From Pseudocercospora fijiensis CIRAD86 (lineage: Eukaryota > Ascomycota > Dothideomycetes > Mycosphaerellales > Mycosphaerellaceae), in contig NW_006921532.1 of assembly GCF_000340215.1 (NCBI RefSeq), forward strand, positions 3,265,337 through 3,329,336: 64,000 nucleotides of DNA. The letters are read 5' to 3'. Made by a program: the position numbers and the translations under genes. Positions 19,879 to 31,071 of this stretch are shown piece by piece (position 1 is the first letter of the stretch; each line of letters opens with the position of its first letter). The notes beneath the pieces are model-generated. The model worked only from the letters and a program-made list of their open reading frames with translations, was not told the origin of the DNA and ran no database searches.

Positions 19879-22588
19879 ATGGCCAGCGACCGCCCCCCGA
19901 TAAGGAGGCCACTCTCTAGCGACGACTGCAGCGACTGTTTCAGACACGTCAGCGACCCAGAGTGGCAGGAATTTAAGCGCGCCAAAGAAGGGGAACAAAT
20001 CGGAGATGAGGAGGTCTTGAAGGGCTTCGGACTCTTCGAGACGTCGGTCGAGTCGGCAGCGCAACCGCCACGCTGTCCAAAGTCTTGCTTGGTGTGCTCT
20101 GGACAGTATCGCACACTCCATTCGCAAGCGAATATACACACCCTTCGATACGAAAAGGCATTCTCCGACGCAGATGCTGCAAATCAGATCTCCAACAGTT
20201 TGAAGGCGATCAGAGCCAACTTCGCAGCGATCCGTCAACTTATACAGCAATATGGAGACACATTCGTGAGACGCTGGTCAAAGAAGAGTGCTGCAAAACG
20301 ATACAAGCTTCTGATCTCAGTCATGCCGCAAGTATACAAGCGTGGCAGTGATGGGCTATCGTTGGGCAAGATATCCTGCAGCAACCTCGCAGATTGCAGA
20401 GGTACACTTCTCCTCCCGTGGCTCAACATCGAATACCTCAGTCAAGATCCACACAGCTTGTTCGCATTACTGCATGCCCGCACCACCAACAGTCTCTCCT
20501 CCTGGGCTCTATTCGACCAATATCAGCTCGCCGGGTCTTTCTCTCAGGGCGCTCTGTCAGTCGCATACAACCCGCACTGCGTGGCAATGGACGGCGGCGA
20601 TGATTCCGCATACGGAGTGCTGGTACCCTGGGACGTGGAGAAAGCTCACCGACGGGAGATCATTGGTTTCCCTATGGCTCAGCTCATCTGCGATGCACAG
20701 GAGCTACTGTCGTCCAATCTCAAATCCATTGTCGAAATGGTCTTGGAGAACGGCCTTGAAGAAGCAACCCAGGGCAATGGCAACTGGATCAGGTTGATTG
20801 GGAGCGATTTTAGAGCCGACAGCGACAGTTCGAGCTTTCAGCGCCGTCCGATGGCATTCACCTCTCCCCCGAGCCTTTGCTTAGACAAGATGCTAGAGAC
20901 CTTCCGTTCACGACATGCCTCGGCGATGGACGAAGCGGAGCTGCTGCAAACAGATCCTGCTTTCGCGAAAGACCTCCTCTCAACTGCAGAGCGCTCCATT
21001 GTGCACAAGACTGTAAGTAATCCTTATGCTACCGATACCAGGCACGAGAGATTTGATTGCATGCTAACATCGTTTTTCTCCCTTGACAGAGCTGTGATCG
21101 CGTTCGGTCTTCCATACTCCCATCGCTAATGACAGACAGCCTTTGTCGTCTACAGATGATGTTCCAGGTCTGCGAACAGATTATTCTCACACAGCAGGCT
21201 TCTCAGAAAGAGCCCGACCAGGAGTACCCTGCAGAGTATGCGAGCGCTCTACGCACTCTGGATGCAGTCCTGGCTGCCTTCTTTGATGAGCTCCTCTCGA
21301 AGTCACGGAGACTTGCAATGCACCTCGGGCTCTTTGACGCGCACTTCGACTTCGGACTATGTGGCTACGATATTCCATCGGCAACGAGGAAGTCAGATAA
21401 GGACCCTGTGTTCAACGCACTGAATGCAATGTACGGACACAATCGCGAAGACTGTGATCTGCCTGGACATTTCATTCACCAAGCTCAGAGCTACCCCGAT
21501 CGATTACCTTTGAAGTTGTCGGAATGCCTATCGGACATGGCCGCTGTGGATGAAGCTGTGATGTCGATTCGCTGCTTTCGTCCAAGCTTTGGTGAGGCTG
21601 ATGTTGCAACGATTCCAACGATTGCTGCGAAGCATCAAGACTGCAAGCACTGGAGAACGGTGGCTTATGACGACCACGTCACGGAGAATATTAATAATTA
21701 TCGGCCTCAATTATCCAGAAAACTCGAGGCACTCATCAAGGTTCCCTGTGTGGACAGCAAGATCACTTCGAGATCAGTCACCAACTTCGATGCTAGCCAC
21801 GAGAAGCTTGGCGCATTCTGGTCAGAATATCGTAAAGTGCGAAGCACCTTACTGCAGGAGAAGCAGTGCCCGGAAGACCTACTACCAGAGGCAATGGATA
21901 CTCTCAGATTCGCCCTATCGAAGGAGTATATAAACTCGAGGGAGAGCGAGCGACGCCAGATTATTGCTGCAGCCAGAGAGAAGGGTAAGCAATATCCTCA
22001 ATTGAACATATTCACATGCTAATGTTGTGCTTAGAGGATGTATCCCGGAGACGCCAGACTTCGACACCAAGCAAACGTCTCGTCCCACAGCACGCTGCGA
22101 ATGAGCCGTGCCAGACAGTCTGGGGCTCCGAGGACACACAAGAAACGCCTAGGTCAAGACTTCAGATGAAGGAAAAAGTCAAGACGCGTCCAGATGTCCC
22201 GATCCTGCCGCTCCCCAGAACCGAGGATCCTCCGCAGAACGAGGGCGAGAACGATGTCGCAGATGAACAGGCTGAGGATCGCCTTCACGTGAGCAGCCAT
22301 ACCATGGACATTGTGCACCGAATGTTCGTCACGTACGGCAAGCGCATGGCAGGGAGCGTACGATGGAACGTCTTCGTTGCAGCAATGGAGGACGCTGGGC
22401 TTGCTGCTGAGCATGACAACGGTGGCTCGGAAGTCACCTTCCGAGACATCAAGAGAGGCAAAGGCTCTATCGTGTTTCATGCGCCTCATCCGGACCCACG
22501 CATCAACCCGATTTGCATGCGAGCGTATGGAAAGCGTCTCCAACGCCAGCTTGGCTGGTCCTATGACTTGTTCGTTGAGCGAGGGTAG
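19879..22588 (+). CDS. Fungal protein of unknown function with a C-terminal HicA-like module
   Basis: Three exons: 19879-21012, 21090-21984, 22035-22588; introns of 77 bp (GTAAGT...GACAG) and 50 bp (GTAAGC...TTAG); 860 residues. The joins read IVHKT-SCDRVRSS and AREK-EDVSRRRQ, and remove two premature stops. The N-terminal part has CxxC pairs (CSDC near residue 17, CPKSCLVC about residue 67), perhaps metal-binding. The middle is helical. Residues about 783-860 (VRWNVFVAAMEDAGL ... GGSEVTF ... GSIVFHAPHPDP) resemble the beta-alpha-beta HicA/dsRBD-like fold: a helix, a strand pair with a Gly-Ser turn, and a conserved His in VFHAPHP. I know this C-terminal block from other uncharacterised fungal proteins. 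RNA binding is an inference only. Confidence 0.82.
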
Positions 22589-24157
22589 TACGAGGAGATG
22601 AGAAGACTTGTAACGAGAAGGGATAGACATGCCACAAATGTATCAATCTGCACGCTTCTTCGGGAAGTATAGTCAGTCACAAGGCTGCTTAGATCACAGC
22701 CATCGAGTCACAGCGTTCTATGTATGATTGAGTGGTTATCATCTTATTCTAGTGAAGTGAACGCGGGCGATGCTTCGTACTCACGAGATGTCGTCTAATA
22801 AGCCTTGGCGGAAGATACGGACCGTGCTACTAACCTCCCAATCATAAAAATCTATCAAGGATCAATCGAGCGAGACAAATGTATATAGTCGAGTGGTTCT
22901 CATCTTCTTATAGTGAAGTGAACGCGGGCGATAGAACGTTCGTGCTCACGAGATGGCGTCCAGGAACCCTCAGCGTAAGATACGGACCGTGCTACTAACC
23001 TGCTAATTATAACGATCTATTAAGGATCGATCGAGCGAGACAACTCTTGAAGTGAGTAACCCGACTGTACTCCGTGTGCGCGCAAGTCCACCTAGGCTAC
23101 ACTCACGCTTCTTTAATCGGCGTATAAACCACGCCTCTAAATATCCAAGCAGTGGATTGATTCTATTCCATTAGTATCGCAAGAAGTTCGATCTAAGACA
23201 GGGAAGGTGGAGTGATCAAAGCTAGCGATACTTCGTACGGAGTCACGAGATGAGCGTCCAACAATAACCCTCGGCGTAAGAGACGGACTACGCTACTAAC
23301 CTCCTAATCATGAGAGTCCATCAATCAAGCATCGATCGAGTGAGACAACCCTTCAAGTAAATCCAAAGTTACCATGACGCACCTCGTGTCGAGAAAGAAA
23401 CCAACCGAGCTGATAAGGTGGAAGTCACATTGTGTGTTGAAGCAGTTGGGATCGACTTACTGGATCACCCGTGACCTTTCATCATCAACTCCTCCGGTCT
23501 CCCGGTGTGCAACGGTCTTGACTCGGTTATCGTTCGGTGCAGTCGTGGCCGACAAGCTGGAAAGCATTTCGGTGCTAGGTGAAATGCTGTTCTTCGTCCT
23601 CAGATGATCTTAAATTCTGGATTTTGATCGCTTTGAGGGTCGTGGGGTCGTGTGCTCTCGGCGTGTCCACGTGACTGGTACACCATCGTGCTCTGGAGTC
23701 TGGAGTCAAATAGTAATTAAGATGCGTGTTTACTTGGGTTGGGAAGAGAGGATGCTTTTGCTGCCATGATGATCGGTTGATTGATTCAAATACCTAGCAT
23801 CAGCGACTGATATGCAGTCTAGAGTTCGTCGAACGAGCGACAATTATCTGTGCGATCGTGCCGGCTCCAAGCCGCGATCTTGCCCCAAAAAGAAGCAGAG
23901 GTTGAGAGTTCGCGCCATATCCCTGTTCTCACAGTCGTGGTAGGGTATTACTTCGCACCTATTGCCGACTTCGCGGATAATGATATTGGATGTGATTTGG
24001 CGGGGGCAGGCATTCAGCGTGCAGAACGTGAGATCGAGGGCAAGCTCTCTACGCACCATTGCTAAGACATGACAAGCTTCACATGGTAGTCCGATCCCGC
24101 CACAAGGCAGCCGATGACGACTCCCGGGACGCGGTGCTGAATGCATCTGCATCGAAT
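22589..24157. other. Spacer with degenerate repeats downstream of the HicA-like protein gene
   Basis: About 1.57 kb. The first 780 bases contain three diverged copies of a repeat of about 160 bp (see separate entry). From about 23370 to the Rab gene stop I find only short open frames with no recognisable domain. Confidence 0.5.
22721..23365. repeat. Three diverged copies of a roughly 160-bp repeat
   Basis: Copy A 22721-22879 and copy B from 22880 are head-to-tail (period 159 bp, both starting near gtggttntcatctt). Copy C lies at about 23206-23365, after a 160-bp unrelated or more decayed spacer. All three keep tcacgagatg, a cgtaagataCGGAC-like core followed by GCTACTAACCT, then taatca and cgatcgag(c/t)gagacaac. 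The unit is not open in any frame. It is not a match to the retrotransposons further right. A decayed noncoding or transposon-derived repeat is the simplest reading. Confidence 0.7.
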
Positions 24158-24969
24158 CTAACACGCGCATCCCTCCTTTGGCCCTGCTTCACCTCTCGCA
24201 TTCAGATTGACACTGCTGTTGTTCTGACCTCCATTGATCGCAGCTTGTGTACCGCCGCCTGCACCGGCTCTTGGGCCCTTTAAGCTTGTCTCCGGAATAG
24301 CATTAGCGATAGCCGTGAAGACCTCGCTCACGTTATGTCCGGTCTTGGCGCTTGTCTCGAAGAACAACAGGTTCTCCTCATCCGCATACGACTTCGCTTC
24401 CTTGGTGGTGACCTTGCGCACCGTCCCTGCGTCTTCCTCGGTCTCATTCTCGGCCTCGGCATCTTGAGCGTCTGTCGCAGCGTTGTCGTCGTCGCACAGG
24501 TCCAGCTTGTTGCCCACAAGGGCAATGACAATGCCGGGCGAGGCTTGCCGCTGAAGCTCGGCCACCCAGTGCTTGGCTTTTGTCAGACTGCTGGGCTTCG
24601 TGATATCGTAGACGACGAGGGCGGATTGTGCGTTGCGGTAATACATGGGTGCCAGACTCGCGAATCGCTCCTGCCCTGCGGTGTCCCATATCTCGAACTT
24701 AATTGTGCGGGTCGGCAGCTGGCATTTCTGGGTAAGGAAGGCGGCGCCGATGGTGGGTTCCTTATTCGGTTGGAAGTCGTCGTTGACGAAGCGCAGAACG
24801 AGAGATGACTATGCGCAGACAGTCATGGTCAGGCAAGGTCTACATGGGGTGTGTGGGCACTGGATTGCACGTTGTCACTCACCTTGCCTACGGCCGCCTC
24901 TCCAAGCAGCACAAGCTTGACGCTGCTGCTCGGCTTGGGGGCTGCGGCGCCTCCTGCTTGATCGGCCAT
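24158..24969 (-). CDS. Rab5-type small GTPase
   Basis: Two exons, 24969-24883 and 24808-24158, 245 residues, with a 74-bp GTGAGT...CATAG intron placed inside the P-loop ([18 protein letters not shown]). All GTPase boxes are present: G1 GEAAVGKSS, G2 threonine in EPTIGAAF, G3 [10 protein letters not shown]4 NKLDL, G5 ETSAKTG. The switch sequence [11 protein letters not shown] marks the Rab5/Vps21/Ypt5 group. After NKLDL there is an acidic insertion of about 25 residues ([17 protein letters not shown]), longer than in animal Rab5. The C terminus GCAC is a CxC-type geranylgeranylation signal. Rab5 proteins direct early endosome fusion. Divergent from the ferric reductase gene. Confidence 0.94.
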
Positions 24970-26327
24970 GGATGTGTGTGATTGCGTGGTGGATGGAGGT
25001 GGAGAGGTCTGTCGGTTCGCCCGCAGGCTCCGGCCGACGTTGTATTCGCTCGTTTTGAAGGTTGACTGGGGATGGCGCAAACAAGAATAGGCTAGCGCTA
25101 CACTGGATTTTGCGATCAGCTTGGAGGTTGCTCAAAGATGTCGCGATGATGGTGAGAGGCGGGAAGGTTCAAGCAGGCGGCAGGCGCCGATCGAGGAGTA
25201 CGAAGCTGATGGCTCTTGGCATACCTGGTCTACACATGACGGCAAAGTCAGGCAGGCTCAAGGTCTGACTCAGCATCTTTCGAGGCGGCGGCATAAGGGG
25301 TTCGCCGGCGACGTCGCACGCAAGGCAAGCATCGCTATTGTCGCCATCTGCCAGCTGCTTTCCACCGCACGCTCGTGTAGACAGGCGGCGTTCCAGCGAG
25401 TCCGTCCAGAGTGCAGAGCAGGCTGTTAATGTCATTCATCAAATATTACCTAAGGTGGGCATGGTAATGGTGAAACTGGCTCGCCGATGGAGTCGGCAGG
25501 GTCACAGCCAATCACGCGCGTCTGGCGGCTCTTGTTCCTGGCGGCTGCGTCACAGGCGAAGAGTGAAAACACGCCAGATCGTCCTCACTCTCTCCTCGCC
25601 AGTTTCACCTCGCCATCACGCGGCATTGTTATTGCTGCACCGCACGGAGTAAACAGCCTCCATCAATCCAGGTCTCAGAAACAGTGCGCTCGAAGCGCCT
25701 CGCCTCGCCCAGCTTGGCATCTGCATCTGCATGTGCATTGCGTCTGCATCTCTCAAACGCTTCACTTCGCTTCGCTTGTCCACGGGGACCACTTTTCGCT
25801 CCCGCACACACCATCGCCGCAGGAGGCGCCAGCAGTCTCCACTCGCCAGCCCACCGCGCCGTTTGTTTGAACTTCCACCTTCTGCTTCTCTCATCATCAG
25901 CATTCCACGCTGCCGTCTCTCCTCCGCCTCCTCCGCCTCCTCCTCCTCCACCACACTTCTGACTGTCTGCCGCTCGTTCTTCTCTTCACACGCAGCCGTG
26001 CTTCACGGCGACACCAAGCTGGACTTTGGATCGCCAACACCCTCCTTCCTGGCCACATCTCGACACCCACCCATTCGAACCTTATCGCGTCTGCTGCCTG
26101 ACCCTGCACTTCATCAACCACCGTTGCACACAGCATCCATCCACACCTTCGCTTTCACTCACTCACCGGATCTTGTGCTGGCACGATCCACACTCACAAC
26201 GCGCGTCGCCTCTCTCGACACATGCATTGTTCACTCGACACAATTCCGACTGCATATCAGCCTCCGATCTGATCTCGCGACGAACTGACATCACTCACTT
26301 CGCTCCCTGACAACACCCCTTTCGATC
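24970..26327. promoter_or_regulatory. Divergent promoter region, Rab5 / ferric reductase, with a long pyrimidine-rich leader
   Basis: 1358 bases between start codons. The half next to the ferric reductase (about 25560-26327) is strongly C/T-rich, including a CTCCTCCGC-type tract at 25919-25955, which is typical of long fungal 5' leaders. Open frames here (for example 25731-26288) are composition artefacts. I looked for GATA-type iron-regulator sites (ATCWGATAA) and did not see a clear one. Confidence 0.45.
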
Positions 26328-28130
26328 ATGCCCTTTCCGACACGGCTCCTGCTGGCCGCAGCGCTACCTCAAGCTCTGGCTGGAGGCCACGAGGAGAGCG
26401 CGAGCGAAAAGGCCGCCGCCCTCGTCAATGACAAGATCGTCAAGTATATTGGCTGGACCTGGGCATGCATTATTGGCACTCTGCTCGTCTATCGCTGGAC
26501 CCTCAACCTTTTGCAACACGTTCGTCGACTTGCCAACTTGAATCATGGCACCTCGAGTGACGGCCGACAACGCTACTTCAGCATACCTGACGAGACCTGG
26601 GCCAAGATCAAACGTCACTTCATCGTTGCTCCACTGTTCAGGCGACGGCACAATCGCGAATTCCGAATGTCAGCAGCCATCAATATCGGCACTCTTCCAG
26701 GCCGCATGCAATCATTCTGGCTGATTGGATATTTTGCCCTCAACGTCACCTTCACAGTTTGGAACATCGACTGGCACGGCGAAGAAAAGTACTCCATCGG
26801 CCTGAGCCGCACTGGAATCCTTGCAACTGTCAACATGGTGCCTCTCTTCCTTCTTGCTGGCCGCAATAACCCCATGGTCTGGCTTTTTGGAATCTCCTTC
26901 GACAACCTCAACATGATTCACCGATGGATTGGACGCATCGTGGTCTTTGAAGCCACTGCGCACGCCGCTTTCTGGTTCGGCGGAAAGGTTGCAAGCATGG
27001 GTGCAGAAAAGGCGTACAAGGTCATCGCATCAGCAATGGCCTCGAGCACATTCATCCTCACTGGAACCATTGGATTTTGTGCATTCGGTGCGATCCTACT
27101 CCAGTCACCTTCCATCGTCCGCCACGCCTTCTACGAGACCTTTCTGCACGTACACATTGCACTGGCAATCACCGCTGTGGTCGCTGTCTGGATGCATCTG
27201 CAGGGCATGGCCGCTCAATTGATACTTGCGGGAGCTTTGATCTGCTGGATTTTTGACCGGCTGGCTAGAGTCTACCTCATCGTCCGATACAACTTCAGCA
27301 GAAAAGGCCGAACCAAGGCCGAGATCGAGGCTCTTCCTGGCGACGCCATTCGCGTCACTCTTCGCATGGCCAAGATGTGGAAGTTCAGGCCCGGACAACA
27401 CATCTACCTATACATTCCGAGCATTGGAATGTGGACTAGTCATCCGTTTTCGCTGGCTTGGAGCGAGGAGAGCGCTGACCTGGCAACCGAGAAGGGGCTT
27501 CCAATGTCGAGACAGGATATATTCGCAGCGAAGACGACATCAGTCTCTCTGATCATCAGACGACGAACTGGCTTTACCGATACGCTCTACAAGAAGGCTG
27601 AGTCATCCACAGCCGGTCCCATGGTGACGACCGCGTACGTTGAGGGACCGTATGGCCATGAGAGCTTCCAGTCATACGGCACGGTGATGCTGTTTGCTGC
27701 TGGTGTCGGAATCACCCATCAAGTACCCCACGTGCGCGATCTCGTCGCCGGCTACTCAAATGGCACGTGCGCCACGCGAAAGGTCGTCCTCGTATGGATC
27801 ATCCAAAGTCCTGAGCATCTCGAATGGATCCGTCCCTGGATGACACAGATTTTGGGCATGGACAAACGTCGTGACATCCTCAAGATTCTGCTCTTCGTCA
27901 CCCGACCGAGAAGTACAAAAGAAATCCACTCACCTAGCGCGTCGGTGCAGATGTTCCCTGGCAAGCCGGACGTTGGCGCTCTGATCACCAAAGAGCAGGA
28001 GCACCAGGTCGGAGCTATGGCCATCAGCGTATGTGGTGTTGGTAGCCTGGCTGATGATGTGAGGAGAGGCATGAGAGACCGCTGCGAGCATACCGAGATT
28101 GACTTTTTCGAGGAGGCATTCTCGTGGTAA
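26328..28130 (+). CDS. Ferric/cupric reductase transmembrane component (FRE family)
   Basis: Single exon, 600 residues. A hydrophobic N terminus (PTRLLLAAALPQALA) is a signal peptide or anchor. The ferric-reductase membrane domain (about 45-300) has several hydrophobic segments and two histidine pairs with 13 residues between partners: His198-His212 (IHRWIGR ... AHAAFW) and His276-His290 (HVHIALA ... WMHL), the expected bis-haem ligands. Then come the FAD-binding block with HPFSLAW (about 373-379; SHPFS) and the NAD(P) block with EGPYG and FAAGVGITH, where many relatives have two adjacent glycines. It moves electrons from cytosolic NADPH across the plasma membrane to reduce Fe(III) or Cu(II) before uptake. 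Convergent with the GST gene. Confidence 0.93.
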   Translation: MPFPTRLLLAAALPQALAGGHEESASEKAAALVNDKIVKYIGWTWACIIGTLLVYRWTLNLLQHVRRLANLNHGTSSDGRQRYFSIPDETWAKIKRHFIVAPLFRRRHNREFRMSAAINIGTLPGRMQSFWLIGYFALNVTFTVWNIDWHGEEKYSIGLSRTGILATVNMVPLFLLAGRNNPMVWLFGISFDNLNMIHRWIGRIVVFEATAHAAFWFGGKVASMGAEKAYKVIASAMASSTFILTGTIGFCAFGAILLQSPSIVRHAFYETFLHVHIALAITAVVAVWMHLQGMAAQLILAGALICWIFDRLARVYLIVRYNFSRKGRTKAEIEALPGDAIRVTLRMAKMWKFRPGQHIYLYIPSIGMWTSHPFSLAWSEESADLATEKGLPMSRQDIFAAKTTSVSLIIRRRTGFTDTLYKKAESSTAGPMVTTAYVEGPYGHESFQSYGTVMLFAAGVGITHQVPHVRDLVAGYSNGTCATRKVVLVWIIQSPEHLEWIRPWMTQILGMDKRRDILKILLFVTRPRSTKEIHSPSASVQMFPGKPDVGALITKEQEHQVGAMAISVCGVGSLADDVRRGMRDRCEHTEIDFFEEAFSW

Positions 28131-28467
28131 ACCTCGTGACGAGCCCAAACCTCGTGACGAGATGAGTTGGGTAGAATTGCATGACGGAATTGACGCTGCG
28201 CCTTCGAACGAACTTTTTTTCCTAGGTGCTGGCGCCACGCATTAAGGACTTTCTTTTCCGGATCAGACCCAGTGTACATTATCATAGCAAGCGTTTTCGC
28301 GGTTTTTGTCGTCACACGACTGATCGTCAACAGGACGCGATAGAGAAGTGAATGAAATGAGCAGGTTCATTGACCAAAGCGTCCGTGCCCCCACCTTTTG
28401 ATTCATACATATATCTCGTGGCCTCGTGCATCCCCTTGACGCCCAAGGCAATAGTAAGGTAAAAACT
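28131..28467. other. Short convergent spacer between ferric reductase and GST genes
   Basis: 337 bases shared by two 3' ends. An 18-base direct repeat, cctcgtgacgagcccaaa / cctcgtgacgagatgagt, sits just after the reductase stop (28131-28162). Nothing else is seen. Confidence 0.4.
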
Positions 28468-29369
28468 TTACTTCTGGTGCTTTGACGCATCATCTTTCAT
28501 GCCGGCCTGAATCCACTTTTGACTCTCAGCAGCATGCTTCTCCATGGCTTCCTTGTCAGCAAGAAGCTCTTTCATGCGATATGGGTCTGGCACGTTCGCG
28601 CCTTTCTTCACCGCCGGTCGAGCCCACATTCTCTCCTCCCAGGCCTTGAGATGAGGGAAGGGTTCAATGTCGATGCCTGCCCAGCCTGCTGCAGAGATCC
28701 AGCCCCAGTGCGCGATATCAGCAACAGTGCATTTGTTGCCGACCAAGTATTCTGATTTGGAATCTGCGAGATGCTTGTCCAGAACAGCGTAGAGTCTTTT
28801 CGTCTCATTTTGATAGCGATTGACTTGGCGGGCATGATTAGCATTCCTCGCTCACACGTCTGCTACAAAATTCAAGTTCTGATCATCACTCACTTCCATA
28901 GGGAATTTTCTCTGGCGCGTAACGGAAGAAATGGTTTGCCTGTCCTTGCATGGGTCTGGCAGCAAACGTGTTGCGTGAGCTCGAGCACCCAGTCAGTCAC
29001 TACTGAGATGAGATCTACTACTCACCCAACACCGGCGTTCAAAAAATATAACCAACTCGTGACTTCCACAGCCTCACGAGATCCGGGCGGATAGCTAATG
29101 ACATGGTCCTTGTCATATCGGTCGACGAGATATTGCATGATGCTTCCACTCTCGAAGACTCGGATGGGCTCGCCATCGGTGAAGGTGTCGGTGAGAGCGG
29201 GTATGCGTCCATTTGGGTTGATTTTGAGAAACCATGGCTCCTTCTGTGTGTTCTTGGAGATGTCGATTTTCGTGAATTCGTAGGGGAGGTGGAGCTCCTC
29301 GAGGGTGATGGAGATTTTGACGCCGTTTGGGGTTTGGGTGGTGTAGAGGTGGATGTTGGGAGATGCCAT
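28468..29369 (-). CDS. Glutathione S-transferase (Ure2/GstA-like)
   Basis: Three exons: 29369-29026, 28955-28894, 28823-28468; two 70-bp introns (29025-28956 and 28893-28824, both GTGAGT donors); 253 residues. The joins read NAGVG-PMQGQANHF and YAPEKIPYG-INRYQNE and recreate the conserved GST core. The N-terminal thioredoxin-like domain has YTTQTPNGVKISI, INPNGRIPAL (cis-proline) and FESGSIMQYL (glutathione gamma-glutamyl contact ESGS). The C-terminal domain has VADIAHWGWI. A start nine codons upstream would be TTG, so ATG 29369 is chosen. The class conjugates glutathione or reduces disulfides and peroxides; yeast Ure2 is also a nitrogen regulator, which I do not infer here. Divergent from SEN15. 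Confidence 0.92.
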
Positions 29370-29828
29370 GTTTGGGTCAGCGAAGGGATGGGACAAAGTA
29401 GGGGTTATCGTGGTGGCTATTGCAAGAGAGTTGCTGTGTCGTGTGGTTCAAGGAAGTTGCAGCACGAAGAGACCCTACCCTATGCGCTCCTTCCAGCTGA
29501 TTGATTTCGATGATGAATTGAGCTGTGGGGACCCCACCAACCCACCTGGCTACGTAGTTACGAAGCCCCCTCCTCACCGCTGACATGCACTTTCACTGCA
29601 CAGAGGTGGTTTGATATTTTGGTAGGAGTGTACGATGCCGCATCCACCACATGCAAACTGTTACAGCAGAAGGAGTGCGGCCTCCATCATCCTACAGTAT
29701 CCTGGCTGGAACAATTTCGGGCGCTCGGCTCGGAAGAAGCAGACTTGTGAAACAGACCAGTTCTTACAGTGTATGATACATGCCAACTACTTCGAAGTTC
29801 GAACATAGCAACAGCACACAAAGCCAGC
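29370..29828. promoter_or_regulatory. Divergent promoter region, GST / SEN15
   Basis: 459 bases between divergent start codons. No conserved element can be named with confidence. Confidence 0.4.
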
Positions 29829-30470
29829 ATGGGAGCGCGAGATCTGGGGCAGCAACTTGCTCCCGCATCGGCCATTCAAGCCTATCTCGACACGCACGCG
29901 CACGCGCACGCGCCGACGGCACAGTCACCTCACGCGACTGAACTCCACCATCTCGCCATCCAGATCGCACACAACTTGCGATACCAACACCTGTGGACCG
30001 ACGTGTGCCTTCACACCCACTCAGCGCTCGCCGCCCGGCCTCTCCCACGCCCCATGATATCCGGAGTGCCTCCACAGCGCTTGTACGTGCATCCGGACGA
30101 GCAGATTGAGCTGCTCCAGCAGCAAAAAGACGAGGGCAAGAGTGGCACTGGCATGCCCGAGCTCAGCAGGGAGCGCGAGTGGGTGCTACCCAGCCATCTG
30201 CGCGAGAAATGGAGTCTGCGGAGATTTGGCGAGACTTTCAACTCTCTCACGGTCGTGCCGCCGCCGCCGCCGCCGCCCCCGTCGACCCCTACCCCAGCCG
30301 GTGACTCTGATGAGTTGAACTACGACTTTGCGCATGTACCCGACCATCTCGAACCTAGTAAATGGCGCACATCCCTGCCCAAGAGACTTCTCCTTGCCAC
30401 CCTGGACGATGACAGTACCGTCGTCTACTACATCGTTCACGATGGTCTGGTCAAGCCCAGACAGAACTGA
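29829..30470 (+). CDS. SEN15: tRNA-splicing endonuclease subunit Sen15
   Basis: Single exon, 213 residues from ATG 29829 (MGARDLGQQLAP...); the frame opens upstream only through a GTG. The C-terminal Sen15 signature is strong: EWVLPSHLREKWSLRRFGE, then RLLLATLDDDSTVVYYIVHDGLVKPRQN (in part). Between them is a proline tract (about 160-170) and a Ser/Asp linker. The N terminus has an HAHAHA repeat. Sen15 is a non-catalytic structural subunit of the heterotetrameric nuclease that removes introns from pre-tRNAs, pairing with Sen34. The proline run is coded by a CCG repeat that may vary in length between strains. Confidence 0.9.
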   Translation: MGARDLGQQLAPASAIQAYLDTHAHAHAPTAQSPHATELHHLAIQIAHNLRYQHLWTDVCLHTHSALAARPLPRPMISGVPPQRLYVHPDEQIELLQQQKDEGKSGTGMPELSREREWVLPSHLREKWSLRRFGETFNSLTVVPPPPPPPPSTPTPAGDSDELNYDFAHVPDHLEPSKWRTSLPKRLLLATLDDDSTVVYYIVHDGLVKPRQN

Positions 30471-31071
30471 GATGGAGACTTTTGCGACATCCAAACTTAC
30501 AACCGGAGCTACTCCGCGCACTTCTCTACTACATCACCTTCCATCTGCAAGGGACAAAGTATGTCAAGCATACGGACGGAGAGCACCGAGACCACAAAGC
30601 AGCACTCACGCCACTATATCGAAAGGCTGTCCTCCGTAGCTCTTGACCACAGACAGGCCAACCACAACGGTACATCGCTGCTGTGTATTTGAAATAGTAA
30701 TACTCTCCTGGCGGTGCTGCTGTGTGTTCGAAGTAATAATACTCTCCTAGCAGTGCGGCGTGGTCGGCGTTCCATCTTTGCTTCAAATTCACCATCACAA
30801 CACCCATGGACCATGGTGTGGCATAAAGGGCCAAAAACGGATCTTTCGTACAGAAAGCTACGTAGCGGCCAAAAACGAGCCTCAGCGATGCTATCTCGGA
30901 CAACTTTGCAAATTCCCAACAGATATCCGCTGTAGAGGCACTATGTACAAGCTGCTGCTGCTATCAGAGACGCATTTGGTACGAGTACATATTCTGAGAA
31001 AACCCCGGGTCCCAAAAAATGTCGGGAATCATATCGCATAGCGCGCATCGATGCGCATCGCGTCCCATCTA
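30471..31071. other. Convergent spacer between SEN15 and the Zn2Cys6 gene
   Basis: 601 bases, no supported gene. It contains a tandem duplication of 39 bp (listed separately). Confidence 0.45.
30677..30754. repeat. Two tandem copies of a 39-bp unit
   Basis: 30677-30715 and 30716-30754 both begin gctgctgtgt and share taatactctcct; they differ at several positions, so the duplication is not recent. No coding role is seen. Confidence 0.85.

Noticed and set aside
25731..26288. 185-codon Ser/Thr/Pro-rich frame before the ferric reductase
   Set aside because: It lies in the pyrimidine-rich leader; composition alone explains it and no domain is present.
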